Shown here one piece after another: positions 1-7,359 of a DNA stretch of 17,571 nt. Under the pieces are notes generated by a model, which saw only the letters and a list, made by a program, of their open reading frames with translations, did not search any database and was not told the origin of the DNA. Where the stretch lies: positions 1 through 17,571 of the forward strand of contig JAUWDQ010000018.1 in NCBI GenBank assembly GCA_030608745.1. Direction: 5' to 3'. This stretch comes from Pseudomonadota bacterium. GTDB lineage: Bacteria > Desulfobacterota > BSN033 > WVXP01 > G020346125. How positions within the stretch are numbered: position 1 is the stretch's first letter; every line of letters starts with the position of its first letter. The position numbers were made by a program, and so were the translations under genes.

Positions 1-66
1 GGCTGAACGCATCTATATAATGGTCATCAAGTAGCCCTCTTTTAAAAGTCCTGTCTGAGGGCACCC

Positions 67-348
67 ATGGAAGTCTGGAGGCCAATTCTCGTACCCCATT
101 TGATTGCACTGATCCTATCCGTTCCCTCACATTCAAAGGAAAAATTCTATCGAGTCACACAGATTGTTGACGGCGATATGCCTCTCCTCGCCAATGGCCA
201 AAGGGTGGGACTTGTCGGGATTGATACACCAGAAGTCCATGAATCCAAAAAACTCCATCAAAATGTTGAAAAAACGGGGAAGAATATTTTCCTTGACAGG
301 CCTGGAAGGATCGAGACATGGAAGATCTTGGAGGCCAAAATGGAATAA
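67..348 (+). pseudogene. Truncated thermonuclease (SNase-like) remnant
   Basis: The first ~75 residues read like the start of an exported staphylococcal-nuclease-type thermonuclease. A hydrophobic stretch at about residues 6-21 could be a signal peptide. It is followed by the family's first strand and calcium loop (VDGD, about 34-37), then GIDTPE and HESKK. After about residue 70 the similarity stops, and a short unrelated tail runs to a stop at 93 residues; the full domain needs about 130-150. The usual DGDT reads DGDM, and the catalytic Arg expected just before GIDTPE is Gly. The C-terminal two thirds are not found in any frame before the cupin gene begins at 359. I therefore read it as a decaying deletion remnant, not a working nuclease. 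The fold assignment comes from the VDGD...GIDTPE signature. Confidence 0.6.
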
Positions 349-358
349 AGAGGTGTCC

Positions 359-709
359 ATGAGGGTTACGGACGAGAAAGAAGCGAAAATGATTCAATTG
401 CCCGGAAGAAGCTTTAGGGTATTGGGCGATCCGCACAGTATCGGAAACAAGCACATTACCTTCGGATTGGCTGAGATTCCTGAAGGGAGCAGCCTTCCTT
501 GGCACGTACACAAAGAAGCCGAAGAAGCCATCTACGTGGTAAAAGGAACTGGGTCCGCTTACTCGGACACCGAGACAACAGCTATCCATCCTGGGACGGT
601 CCTCGCCATAGAGGCGAAGTCAAATCACCGGATACTCAATGAGGGGAAAGGTGAAATGAAGCTACTCTGCGCATTTTCACCACCAGTGAAGATAGAACCA
701 CTTAAGTGA
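359..709 (+). CDS. Small single-domain cupin protein
   Basis: A 116-residue protein that is essentially one cupin beta-barrel. Cupin motif 1 is visible as P-W-H49-V-H51-K-E-A-E55 followed by a Gly turn (KGTG, 62-65). Motif 2 is H77-P-G...H90-R-I-L-N94. H49, H51, E55 and H90 are the expected metal ligands. Family members include sugar-binding proteins, small dioxygenases and unassigned storage-fold proteins, so no substrate can be given. The open frame extends upstream to 164 but there overlaps the nuclease remnant. ATG 359 was chosen because AAAGAGG sits 5-6 bases before it and the cupin fold begins soon after. GTG 353 is an alternative. A 99-bp gap separates it from the TIGR04076 gene downstream. 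Confidence 0.85.
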   Translation: MRVTDEKEAKMIQLPGRSFRVLGDPHSIGNKHITFGLAEIPEGSSLPWHVHKEAEEAIYVVKGTGSAYSDTETTAIHPGTVLAIEAKSNHRILNEGKGEMKLLCAFSPPVKIEPLK

Positions 710-743
710 ACCCGACGGGCGATACGAAGATAGGGTATGCGAG

Positions 744-815
744 ATGGCAAAAGTTAATGAGAACCAATTCAGGATGTACTTCAATAAAAATCTTGAAGGG
801 AGGAAGAAATGGTAA
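744..815 (+). CDS. Possible 23-residue leader-like ORF
   Basis: A short open frame of 23 residues, rich in Asn, Lys and Arg and ending in Trp-stop. Its stop overlaps the start of the next gene in the seven bases ATGGTAA (809-815), an arrangement typical of translational coupling. The frame is open upstream as far as 696 without another start codon, so it may instead be the tail of a lost gene. No convincing ribosome-binding site precedes ATG 744. No family was recognised. This is a weak call, kept only because of the overlap. Confidence 0.2.
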   Translation: MAKVNENQFRMYFNKNLEGRKKW

Positions 816-1123
816 AACAGCGGCTGAAGGTCACGGTGTTGAAAAAGTTGAGCTCGAAGGAGGTTTACGGCCAACCCCTCCCGGAAGTAGCGGAGGATAT
901 GTCCCCGTATTGCGATCGGCTGGAAGTGGGGCAAGAGTTTATTGTTGAAGAGTCAGGGGCGATGCCCTCCGGCTTTTGCACCTGGGCTTGGCACGACATC
1001 TATCCGGCGGTGACGGGGCTGCGATTTGGGGGAAACTACCCCTGGATCAAAAAAGAAGGATTGATTTACTCCTGTTGCAGCGATGGGGCGCGGCCCGTGT
1101 TCTTCAAGATTGAGAGGTTGTAA
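809..1123 (+). CDS. TIGR04076 family protein
   Basis: A 104-residue protein matching the TIGR04076 family of small cytoplasmic proteins of unknown function. The recognisable parts are a central EVGQEF turn, the block GFCTWAWHDIYP (about 56-67) with its Cys and paired Trp, FGGNYPW, and the ending CCSDGARPVFFKIER. The paired cysteines near the C-terminus are a family hallmark and could bind metal or form a redox pair, but no activity is established. A strong ribosome-binding site (GGGAGGAAGAA) precedes ATG 809. The gene ends 22 bp before cas6 on the same strand, so the two are probably co-transcribed. Length agrees with the family. Confidence 0.85.
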   Translation: MVKQRLKVTVLKKLSSKEVYGQPLPEVAEDMSPYCDRLEVGQEFIVEESGAMPSGFCTWAWHDIYPAVTGLRFGGNYPWIKKEGLIYSCCSDGARPVFFKIERL

Positions 1124-1145
1124 GATGACCTAAGGAGAAAGACAT

Positions 1146-2003
1146 ATGCCCTCCTCTTTTGTCATGTATTGCCACCCGGAGGCCGATTTATCAAAGAGGG
1201 CCTCTATTGGGAAGGGCCTCCACGATGGGTTTATGGCCTTTTTGGCTGATTTGGATAGCCAGGTGGTCCAGAGGATCTCGGGATCCAAGACAATTCCCTT
1301 CACCCTTTCCCCCCTTTTCGGCAAGGTAAGCAGGGGAGCGAGGGCCAAGGAGAGGCGCGGGATTGAGAAATTGGTCCGCGAAAGGGATTTTGGCGATGAA
1401 GGCTTAATAAGGGCGGGAACCCCATGTCGCCTGAGGATCAGTCTCTTGGAGGATTCGGTCGGGAAAAGGGTGGAGGGGATTTTACGGGAATCGGGCGAGG
1501 GAATATTTCTTTCCATAGACGACATCCCTTTAAGGATAACGGAAACGGTTTTTACCAACGAAAGCGCAGATCCTTGGGTTAACCGCAAGAGCTATAAGGA
1601 ACTTTACGATGATGCCTCCCCCTCCATGAGGAATATAACCCTCCAGTTCGCCACGGCCACGGCTTTTGAACGAAGTGGTGGAAGCCTCCCCTTGCCCGAT
1701 CCCCTGTTGGTTTTCAATGGATACCTCGATCATTGGAGGTGGTTTTCCTTTGTTCCCTTCTCCTCGGACTTTACAGAGGTAATCGAACAATCTATTTTCT
1801 TGGCGGACTTCAATATCTCTCCCGTCTCCCATGAGATGGATTATGGAAAACAGCATGGCTTTACGGGGTGGTGTCGTTTCCTGTTGGTGGGACGACACCA
1901 TGAGAGACATATCCGGGAGTTCAACACCCTAGCCGATTATGCCTATTATTGCGGCACCGGGAAAAATACATCCCTGGGCATGGGAGTGACGAGAAGAGTT
2001 TGA
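1146..2003 (+). CDS. cas6: CRISPR-associated endoribonuclease Cas6 (orphan)
   Basis: A 285-residue protein of the Cas6 family, the RAMP-fold endoribonucleases that cut CRISPR precursor RNA in type I and III systems. The N-terminal ferredoxin-like part shows G-K-G-L-H (about 22-26) leading into the first helix, then IPFTLSPLFG. The C-terminal half has the blocks RNITLQFATATAF, DPLLVFNGYLDHW and GFTGWCRFLL. The protein ends in the diagnostic glycine-rich loop GTGKNTSLGMG (270-280), which contacts the repeat RNA. The general-base His cannot be fixed by eye; the conserved His at about 26 is a candidate. AGGAGAAAG precedes ATG 1146. It follows the TIGR04076 gene by 22 bp. No other cas gene and no repeat array lie in the window, so it is an orphan here and may act on an array elsewhere. 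Confidence 0.88.
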   Translation: MPSSFVMYCHPEADLSKRASIGKGLHDGFMAFLADLDSQVVQRISGSKTIPFTLSPLFGKVSRGARAKERRGIEKLVRERDFGDEGLIRAGTPCRLRISLLEDSVGKRVEGILRESGEGIFLSIDDIPLRITETVFTNESADPWVNRKSYKELYDDASPSMRNITLQFATATAFERSGGSLPLPDPLLVFNGYLDHWRWFSFVPFSSDFTEVIEQSIFLADFNISPVSHEMDYGKQHGFTGWCRFLLVGRHHERHIREFNTLADYAYYCGTGKNTSLGMGVTRRV

Positions 2004-2018
2004 TGTGGGAAGAGGGTA

Positions 2019-2489
2019 TTATCCAGGTAAGCGTGAAGCGGGAACTAAAGAAGGGGAGCCGTCCTTTTTCATCTTGATGGCCTGAGACTTAGTCATGTTC
2101 TTAAACGTGCGGTACTGTTCCGAATAGTCATTCATGGAGGCAATAACCTTTTTCTCATAGAGGACCTTCTCAATGATCTGCTTTAGCAGGAAACGGTGGC
2201 AGGGATAGTCTTTCTCGAGGCCAACGAGCCAGACGTTCCTTTCCATGGAAAGGGAGATGATCTCGCCCAAAAGACTGCCTGCCCTCTGGTCGTGGTACAG
2301 CTGAAGAAAATACCTCTCGACGTATTCCTTCCACCGAATCCGATCGTTATTCCAATCCTCCAAGAGCACACGGCTTGGAGCCAATGGGCTTATGGTTGGT
2401 TTGCCCCTCCCGAACCCGGAGATATCGAAGATGAGATCCCCCTTGGGTATGGCCCTTTTGCTGGCCGATAGATGTGTCTCCTTAATCAC
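2019..2489 (-). CDS. DUF488 family protein
   Basis: A protein of about 156 residues with the DUF488 pattern: R-W-K-E-Y-V-E-R-Y in the first half, a strand NVWLVGLEKD, then the hallmark C-H-R-F-L-L near residue 100, followed by helices. DUF488 proteins are small cytoplasmic proteins of unknown function. The start lies at the end of the upstream methyltransferase gene. GTG 2489 is 7 bases after GGGGAGGT, while TTG 2492 would be only about 4 bases away, so GTG is preferred. The ribosome-binding site lies inside the last codons of the methyltransferase, whose stop ends at 2494, so the two are translationally coupled. It is convergent with cas6, only 15 bp apart. Confidence 0.78.
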   Translation of the reverse strand: MIKETHLSASKRAIPKGDLIFDISGFGRGKPTISPLAPSRVLLEDWNNDRIRWKEYVERYFLQLYHDQRAGSLLGEIISLSMERNVWLVGLEKDYPCHRFLLKQIIEKVLYEKKVIASMNDYSEQYRTFKNMTKSQAIKMKKDGSPSLVPASRLPG

Positions 2490-2493
2490 CAAT

Positions 2494-3825
2494 TTACCTC
2501 CCCGGGGATATCTTGCGTAATAGGGTTACGCTCTCGATGTGATAGGTTTGGGGCACCATATCCATGGGTTGGGTTTTCACGGGGATATAGCCCCCCAATC
2601 GGAAGGTCCTTAAATCCCTGGCCAAGGTTCCAGGATCGCATGAGATGTAGATTATCTTTGGAGCCCCGAGTTCCACAATTCCCTTAATGATTTGTCTACA
2701 ACCAGCTCTTGGGGGATCGATGACGACGATGTCGGGCCTGAGGATTTTTTTGGGCTTCTCATGCAATGCCCTTTGAACGCTCATACACAAAAATTCCAAA
2801 TCCCTGATGGGATTCAGTTTTTGAATATATCGGGCATCCTTTATGGCCCAAGGATTTTCGTCAATCCCGACGGCATATTGGGCCTTCAGGGAAAGGGGAA
2901 AGGTAAAGTTGCCTACCCCACAGTAAAGGTCAAGCACCTTCTCGTTCCCCCGCATCTCGGCCATTTCCAAGACGGCATGAATGAGATGGTGATTTTGTTG
3001 GGGATTAACCTGGGAAAAACTGAGTGCTCCAACGCGATATCGGATCTTTATCCCCCTGGGGGAGTTCCATGAATATTTGGCCACTGTCTCCCCGATTTCA
3101 ACCGGCCTCTTTTCCCTTCTTTCGCCTATCAGGACAACACCCATGAGCTGTGTATGAATGGCTTGAGGATTGCGGAAAATAGCTCTGCCTTCCCGAATGA
3201 AATGAGGGGATACGTGGAGGATTGCGATTACCTTCTCATCATCCACGGAGACATTGAGATGGATCCGCCTTATGGTTGGCTTCGGAACCCAAAGGTTCAG
3301 AAATGGCCTGAGCTCTTGGAGGACGGAGTTGATTAATGGATCTGAAATGTGGCAGTACTGGAATTGAATAATTTCGTGGCTGGCCTCCTTTAAAAAACCC
3401 AGTGCATATTCGGGCCCTCTATATTCCGCGTGAAGCTGGACGCGGCACCGATAGGAGTATTCCCGAGGGGAGGGGACAATAGGAAGTTGCTCTATAGATT
3501 CAACTTTTCCGATACGGTGTAGGAGATCCGTGAAGGTTTTCTCTTTCAATTCCAGCTGAGTTGCATAAACCAGGTGCTGCCAATGACATCCTCCGCAGAT
3601 CCCGAATATATTGCATGGAGGCGGATTTCGGAGAGGGGACTGGGATACGATCTCCTTGATTTCCCCCTGGAGGTATTGCTTCTTCTTATGAACAATGAGG
3701 GCGATGACCGTATCTCCGGGGGCGGTGAAGGGGATAAAAATGACGCGGTTATCGACTCGCCCTACCCCCGAACCGAGATGGGCCAAACGATCGATTTTTA
3801 CCTTGGTCAATGTTCCCACTTCCAC
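2494..3825 (-). CDS. rlmD: TrmA/RlmD-family RNA (uracil-C5) methyltransferase
   Basis: A 443-residue SAM-dependent RNA methyltransferase of the uracil-C5 family. An N-terminal TRAM domain covers about residues 1-60. Then come three cysteines of the [4Fe-4S] site, C71, C77 and C80, with a fourth in FQYCHISD near 158. The Rossmann core has the SAM loop LDLYCGVGNFTFPL and the DPPRAGC motif. The catalytic Cys is C396 in ISCDPGTLARDL and the general base is probably E431 in YHIESV. Iron-sulfur RlmD-type members usually methylate U1939 or U747 of 23S rRNA; the exact uridine cannot be told from sequence alone, so the symbol is provisional. The start is GTG 3825 with a weak ribosome-binding site; the TRAM domain begins at once, so nothing is missing. 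Confidence 0.88.
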   Translation of the reverse strand: MEVGTLTKVKIDRLAHLGSGVGRVDNRVIFIPFTAPGDTVIALIVHKKKQYLQGEIKEIVSQSPLRNPPPCNIFGICGGCHWQHLVYATQLELKEKTFTDLLHRIGKVESIEQLPIVPSPREYSYRCRVQLHAEYRGPEYALGFLKEASHEIIQFQYCHISDPLINSVLQELRPFLNLWVPKPTIRRIHLNVSVDDEKVIAILHVSPHFIREGRAIFRNPQAIHTQLMGVVLIGERREKRPVEIGETVAKYSWNSPRGIKIRYRVGALSFSQVNPQQNHHLIHAVLEMAEMRGNEKVLDLYCGVGNFTFPLSLKAQYAVGIDENPWAIKDARYIQKLNPIRDLEFLCMSVQRALHEKPKKILRPDIVVIDPPRAGCRQIIKGIVELGAPKIIYISCDPGTLARDLRTFRLGGYIPVKTQPMDMVPQTYHIESVTLLRKISPGR

Positions 3826-3897
3826 CTAACAAAGGTAGCAGCTTTTCGCCCGAAAGGCAAATGAGGGACCCTCGGTAGTTGAGTTTGGGTACCTTGG

Positions 3898-3926
3898 TTG
3901 ACTTGTAAAGGGGTTTTCGTTACAGT
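3898..3926 (+). promoter_or_regulatory. Sigma-70-type promoter for the ADP-ribosylglycohydrolase gene
   Basis: TTGACT at 3898-3903 and TACAGT at 3921-3926 are separated by exactly 17 bases. Transcription would start near 3933, leaving a leader of about 40 bases before the GTG start at 3973. It lies in the 147-bp divergent gap between the methyltransferase and this gene. Confidence 0.5.
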
Positions 3927-3972
3927 CCAAGGGATGCCAAGGGCTCATGGAGGTAACGGGTAAGGGAGCATA

Positions 3973-4941
3973 GTGGAGAGCAAGAGCATGGATTTGAACG
4001 GGCTAAGGGATAGGTTTAAAGGCTCAGCAATCGGGACTTTCATAGGAGATGCCATGGGCAGAACCGTAGAAGGGTGGCCGGCCTCGGCCATACGGAGGGC
4101 CTTCGGGATTCTCGAAGATATGGCCGAGGGGATTTATACCGATGATACGGAGATGATGGTGGGGATTATGGAAAGCCTGTATGAGGATGGCCTGTTCGAT
4201 CCTGGCCTGACTGCCGTGAAATTCCTCCATAACTTCAACCCTAGCCGGGGTTATGGGGGAAGGATCTATGGAGTTATGGATCGGTTGCGAAGGGGAATCC
4301 CATGGGATCAGGTAGGAACGGATAGCTGGGGTAATGGCAGCGCCATGAGAATTGCTCCCATCGGTTTTTTTTTCCACGATAATCCTGATAAACTGAGGGA
4401 TGCGGCCATTCAGTCGAGCATGATTACCCATAAGCACCCAAAGGGGATAGCCGGGGCTGTAGCTCAGGCGACAGCTGTTGGGATTGCCACTCGAAAGGGG
4501 CTGAGAGGAGAGTCCATTGAGATCGAGAGATTTACCGATCTCATTATCGAGAGTGTGGTCGAGATCGACCAGGAGATGGCCCACCAATTGGAAAGGATAA
4601 AGGGGATCAAAGGTGGGGATCTTCGAGCAACTATCGATGCCATAGGCTCGCATTTTTATTGCGATGTAAGTGCCATCGGTGCTGTTCCCCCGGCCATAGC
4701 CTCCTTCCTGTCGACCAGGGGATTTAAGGAGACCGTCGTTGTGGCCGTAAATTGCGGGGGCGATACCGATACCATAGGCGCGATGTCGGGGGCCATAGCC
4801 GGTGCTTACTACGGCTATTCCCAAATCCCACGGGAATGGTTAATGCCTTTGGAGAATGAGGGAAAGGGAAGGGACTACATTCTCTCCCTTGCGGAGAGGT
4901 TGGCAGAATGTAAAGTCCGGAATATGGGCCAACGAGAGTAA
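3973..4941 (+). CDS. ADP-ribosylglycohydrolase (DraG/ARH family)
   Basis: A 322-residue all-helical ADP-ribosyl hydrolase, an enzyme type that removes ADP-ribose from modified proteins, nucleic acids or small molecules using two Mg ions. The N-terminal helix has G-S-A-I-G...G-D-A-M-G (17-29). The first metal motif is TDDTE (56-60). A central WGNGSAMRIAP block is followed by THKHPKG. The second metal motif is GGDTDT (262-267), then GAMSGAIAGAYYG, so every family metal ligand is present. GTG 3973 follows AAGGGAG by 5 bases; ATG 3988 is an alternative start. A promoter is visible at 3898-3926. The NfeD-like gene starts 20 bp downstream. Members act on nitrogenase reductase, arginine-linked ADP-ribose or free metabolites; the substrate here is unknown. 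Confidence 0.9.
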   Translation: MESKSMDLNGLRDRFKGSAIGTFIGDAMGRTVEGWPASAIRRAFGILEDMAEGIYTDDTEMMVGIMESLYEDGLFDPGLTAVKFLHNFNPSRGYGGRIYGVMDRLRRGIPWDQVGTDSWGNGSAMRIAPIGFFFHDNPDKLRDAAIQSSMITHKHPKGIAGAVAQATAVGIATRKGLRGESIEIERFTDLIIESVVEIDQEMAHQLERIKGIKGGDLRATIDAIGSHFYCDVSAIGAVPPAIASFLSTRGFKETVVVAVNCGGDTDTIGAMSGAIAGAYYGYSQIPREWLMPLENEGKGRDYILSLAERLAECKVRNMGQRE

Positions 4942-4961
4942 GGTTGGAGAGAGTTTCATTG

Positions 4962-5354
4962 ATGCGGCAGTGGGTAAAAATTTGTTTAATCATAGGCGGG
5001 CTCGGTCTGCTATTCCTTTTGGACGACCTATTCGTCATTTTCATCCTAAAAGAAACCTTTCCAGAAGCCTTATCCCCTTCTTTCCTCACAATAATTATTG
5101 CGGGGGTAGGGATACTTTCCTTTCTCTTGGCCTGGGTTGTTTATAGGGCCCTCCGGAGAAGGCCAACTACGGGAAGAGAGGGTTTAGTAGGAGAGAAGGG
5201 AAAGGCCCTCTCGGCCATCTATGGATTGGGAGAGGTCTTCGTCCATGGCGAGATATGGAAGGCAACAAGTGAGGAGGAAATTCAGGAGGGAGATGCCATC
5301 GAAGTCACGAGTGTCGATGGTTTGGCTTTGAAGGTTCGAAAGGTGAACTCGTAA
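4962..5354 (+). CDS. Short NfeD-family membrane protein
   Basis: A 130-residue protein with two predicted membrane helices (about residues 5-27 and 38-60), then a charged RRR segment and a C-terminal OB-fold of the NfeD type. The OB-fold begins GREGLVGEKGKAL, continues with VFVHGEIWKATSEE, and ends VTSVDGLALKVRKV. It lacks the ClpP-like protease domain of long NfeD proteins. Short NfeD proteins usually pair with a stomatin/flotillin (SPFH) partner, but none is present in the window. ATG 4962 was preferred over TTG 4944 because GGAGAGAG sits 8 bases before it. It is probably co-transcribed with the hydrolase 20 bp upstream, an unusual partner for NfeD. Confidence 0.8.
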   Translation: MRQWVKICLIIGGLGLLFLLDDLFVIFILKETFPEALSPSFLTIIIAGVGILSFLLAWVVYRALRRRPTTGREGLVGEKGKALSAIYGLGEVFVHGEIWKATSEEEIQEGDAIEVTSVDGLALKVRKVNS

Positions 5355-5364
5355 GGCAAAGATG

Positions 5365-5396
5365 CATTATGTTCGCCCCACGGGGGTCGAATAATG
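5365..5396. terminator. Hairpin between convergent genes
   Basis: CATTAT (5365-5370) pairs with ATAATG (5391-5396), and a CCCC/GGGG core closes over ACG, with one bulged base on each side. It lies in the 83-bp gap between the NfeD-like gene and the oppositely oriented HAD gene and could end transcripts from both. No T-run follows on either strand, so it is only a candidate. Confidence 0.4.
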
Positions 5397-5437
5397 TCCA
5401 TTAGGCTGTTCGTAAAAGGTTTTCCACGGTATCTAAC

Positions 5438-6097
5438 TCATTGTGACTGGAGGAGAAGTTGGGCGATTGTCTTCAGATCCACCTCCTCAAGGCTTCGGAC
5501 CACCCGGTCTGCCGATGATAGTTTTCCCTCCGGCACGGTGTTTGTTATCCCGATTGCCTTCATTCCTGCCTTCTTGGCCGCTGCGATCCCCGCGGGTGCG
5601 TCCTCAATTACCAGACATCTGGCGGGGGCGAGGGACATGCCCTTTGCCGCCCTCAAAAAAACCTCCGGATCCGGCTTTCCCCTTGCAACCTCTTCCCCGG
5701 AAATGATGGCATGAAAAAAGGCAAGGTTTGTAAGGGCGTTCAGGATAAGATGGATGTTTTTCAAGGAGGTTGAAGAGGCAACGGCCTGTTTGTAATCCAT
5801 GGCATGCAAGTTTCGAATTAACTTGAATACTCCCGGAAAAGGCTTCACCTTGCCCTGAATTAATTGGCGAAACCGCTCCTCCTTTTCATCCGACCATGTT
5901 CTTAGAAGTCCCCGTTTCAATTTCTCCCCGAAGATGTAAACCAAGATATCTTCGTTTCTCATCCCAAAGGCCTTTCTGAAATCCTCATGGGTGAATACTT
6001 TTCCCTTGGCAGCGGTAAATTCCCGCCAGGCTTTGAAATGATATGGGGCCGAGTCGACAATAACCCCATCCAGATCCCAGATGATCCCCTGATTCAT
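5438..6097 (-). CDS. HAD-family phosphatase/phosphomutase (beta-PGM-like)
   Basis: A 219-residue haloacid-dehalogenase superfamily hydrolase of subfamily I with a helical cap. Motif I is WDLDGVIVDS with nucleophile D8 and acid/base D10. The helical cap follows (H-F-K-A-W-R-E, FRKAFGMRNEDI). Motif II is VASSTS, motif III is the Lys in GKPDPEVF, and motif IV is IEDAPAGIAAAKKAGM. This order matches beta-phosphoglucomutase and small sugar-phosphate phosphatases; the substrate cannot be told. The frame extends to ATG 6133. ATG 6097 is preferred because it places the DxD motif at residues 8-10 as is usual, and AAGGG lies 8 bases before it. The gene is convergent with the NfeD-like gene and divergent from the macrodomain gene. 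Confidence 0.85.
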   Translation of the reverse strand: MNQGIIWDLDGVIVDSAPYHFKAWREFTAAKGKVFTHEDFRKAFGMRNEDILVYIFGEKLKRGLLRTWSDEKEERFRQLIQGKVKPFPGVFKLIRNLHAMDYKQAVASSTSLKNIHLILNALTNLAFFHAIISGEEVARGKPDPEVFLRAAKGMSLAPARCLVIEDAPAGIAAAKKAGMKAIGITNTVPEGKLSSADRVVRSLEEVDLKTIAQLLLQSQ

Positions 6098-6263
6098 TTC
6101 TCCAGCCCTTTTCCCCGTACCCTTTTGTCCCATACGTCCATTTGGCTCCAGGATTTATGTATCAGAGAAGTTTACAAAAGGCAAGTCGGTATCCGGCCAA
6201 AAGGTTTACCACCGGAGAGAACGGAGTTCTCCAACAAGACAAAACCCTCACGAAATTCTCTTA

Positions 6264-6293
6264 TTGACAAGATCCCGCGGGTTCCTGTATTAA
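6264..6293 (+). promoter_or_regulatory. Sigma-70-type promoter with palindromic spacer
   Basis: A consensus TTGACA (6264-6269) is followed after 18 bases by TATTAA (6288-6293). The spacer holds the perfect 8-bp palindrome CCCGCGGG (6274-6281), which may be an operator or chance. It would drive the macrodomain gene with a leader of about 65 bases. Confidence 0.5.
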
Positions 6294-6362
6294 GGGGAAT
6301 AACGCTATCTCTTTGGACATTCGGGAAGTCGTCAGCCCGAAATATCGATAAGGGAGGATTCC

Positions 6363-6893
6363 ATGGAAAGAGGAATCAGTCGATCTATGCTCGAACTAGT
6401 CCAGGGCGATATTACCGAGATGGAGACCGACGCCATTGTCAACGCAGCAAATGCTCAGCTGATATTGGGTGGTGGTGTAGCAGGGGCGATAAGGAATAAG
6501 GGGGGACCTGCTATTCAGGAGGAGTGCAAGCGGATCGGGGGAACCCATGTGGGCGGCGCGGTAATCACCACGGGGGGGAATCTTAAGGCAAAACACGTCA
6601 TTCATGCCGTCGGCCCTCGCATGGGGGAGGGAGATGAGGACAGAAAATTGAAAGACGCCACCCTGAACAGCCTTAAGGTTGCCGACCAGCATCACCTTGA
6701 AAGCATCAGTTTCCCGGCTATCAGCACGGGGATATTCGGATATCCGTTAGATCGATGTGCACAGATTATGCTTTCAACGGCCATCGAATATCTCAAGGGG
6801 GAGACTGGATTACGCCGAGTCGTTTTCTGTCTATACGGGGAGGGGAATTTTTCGGCCTTCGCAGAGGAATTGAGAAGACAGTCGGAGGAGTAA
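6363..6893 (+). CDS. Macrodomain protein, probable O-acetyl-ADP-ribose deacetylase
   Basis: A 176-residue single macrodomain of the MacroD/YmdB type. Members bind ADP-ribose and hydrolyse O-acetyl-ADP-ribose or the ester link of mono-ADP-ribosylated Asp/Glu. Visible motifs are GDITEMETDAIVNAAN (15-30), with the Asp that contacts adenine; the loop LGGGVAGAI (35-43), which holds the distal ribose; and PAISTGIFGYP, the diphosphate loop. The catalytic Asn of the NAAN block is present. GGGAGG lies 5 bases before the ATG. The protein is almost entirely one domain. The unknown gene at 6945 follows by 51 bp on the same strand. It lies 1.4 kb from an ADP-ribosylglycohydrolase, so two ADP-ribose-removing families are close together, though a HAD gene on the other strand separates them. 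Confidence 0.92.
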   Translation: MERGISRSMLELVQGDITEMETDAIVNAANAQLILGGGVAGAIRNKGGPAIQEECKRIGGTHVGGAVITTGGNLKAKHVIHAVGPRMGEGDEDRKLKDATLNSLKVADQHHLESISFPAISTGIFGYPLDRCAQIMLSTAIEYLKGETGLRRVVFCLYGEGNFSAFAEELRRQSEE

Positions 6894-6944
6894 CGGAAGT
6901 TTTGGGGGAGGCTACTCGAAAAATCCGCTCATGAAGGGGATGGT

Positions 6945-7349
6945 ATGAGAAAAAAGAGAGAAGATAAGATTATCGAAGAATATATCGAGGAAAAGGTCAA
7001 GCCGACCTTGAAAAAGGAATACACCAATCTCTCCCACACCTTTTCTCTGCTGAGCAAAGAACCCAACTATGCCTTCCAAACCCTTTTTATCCTTACTTTT
7101 ATGGCTCCGCTCCTGATGGGGAAAAGGGGGATCTGTAAGAGAAATGTGATCATGCTGAAGGACCTGGTGGATAGGCTGGAGGCCCTGTCCGCGAAAAGCC
7201 AAAACACACGAAAAATAATCGATGCTTTTTATGAGGAGTTCGATTCGGTCATCTTAAAGCTGAACAAGATTCACCAGCTCTACGATATTGAGATGGATCT
7301 CTCCTTGCTGAAGGAGGTCCCCATCAGGATGCCTTTTGGGAGGGAATAG
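6945..7349 (+). CDS. Hypothetical helical protein
   Basis: A 134-residue protein I do not recognise. It opens with a highly charged stretch (about residues 1-22). A hydrophobic segment (about 44-60, LFILTFMAPLLM) could be one membrane-associated or buried helix. It then continues as amphipathic helices with regular Leu/Ile spacing (about 70-120). A ribosome-binding site, GAAGGGGATGGT, lies directly before ATG 6945. It follows the macrodomain gene by 51 bp and is probably read from the same transcript. It ends 10 bp from the end of the convergent nitroreductase gene. Codon use looks like that of its neighbours, so I take it as a real gene of unknown function. Confidence 0.65.
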   Translation: MRKKREDKIIEEYIEEKVKPTLKKEYTNLSHTFSLLSKEPNYAFQTLFILTFMAPLLMGKRGICKRNVIMLKDLVDRLEALSAKSQNTRKIIDAFYEEFDSVILKLNKIHQLYDIEMDLSLLKEVPIRMPFGRE

Positions 7350-7359
7350 GGCAGTCGTT

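Noticed and set aside
1..34. Possible C-terminal tail of an upstream gene (A-E-R-I-Y-I-M-V-I-K, then TAG at 32-34)
   Set aside because: Eleven codons are too few to judge, and another frame also closes nearby.
164..358. Upstream extension of the cupin reading frame from ATG 164
   Set aside because: It overlaps the nuclease remnant in another frame, has unnatural composition, and the ribosome-binding site and the cupin fold both point to ATG 359.
4024..4824. 266-residue open frame on the minus strand
   Set aside because: It is the antisense shadow of the ADP-ribosylglycohydrolase gene and shows no family motif.
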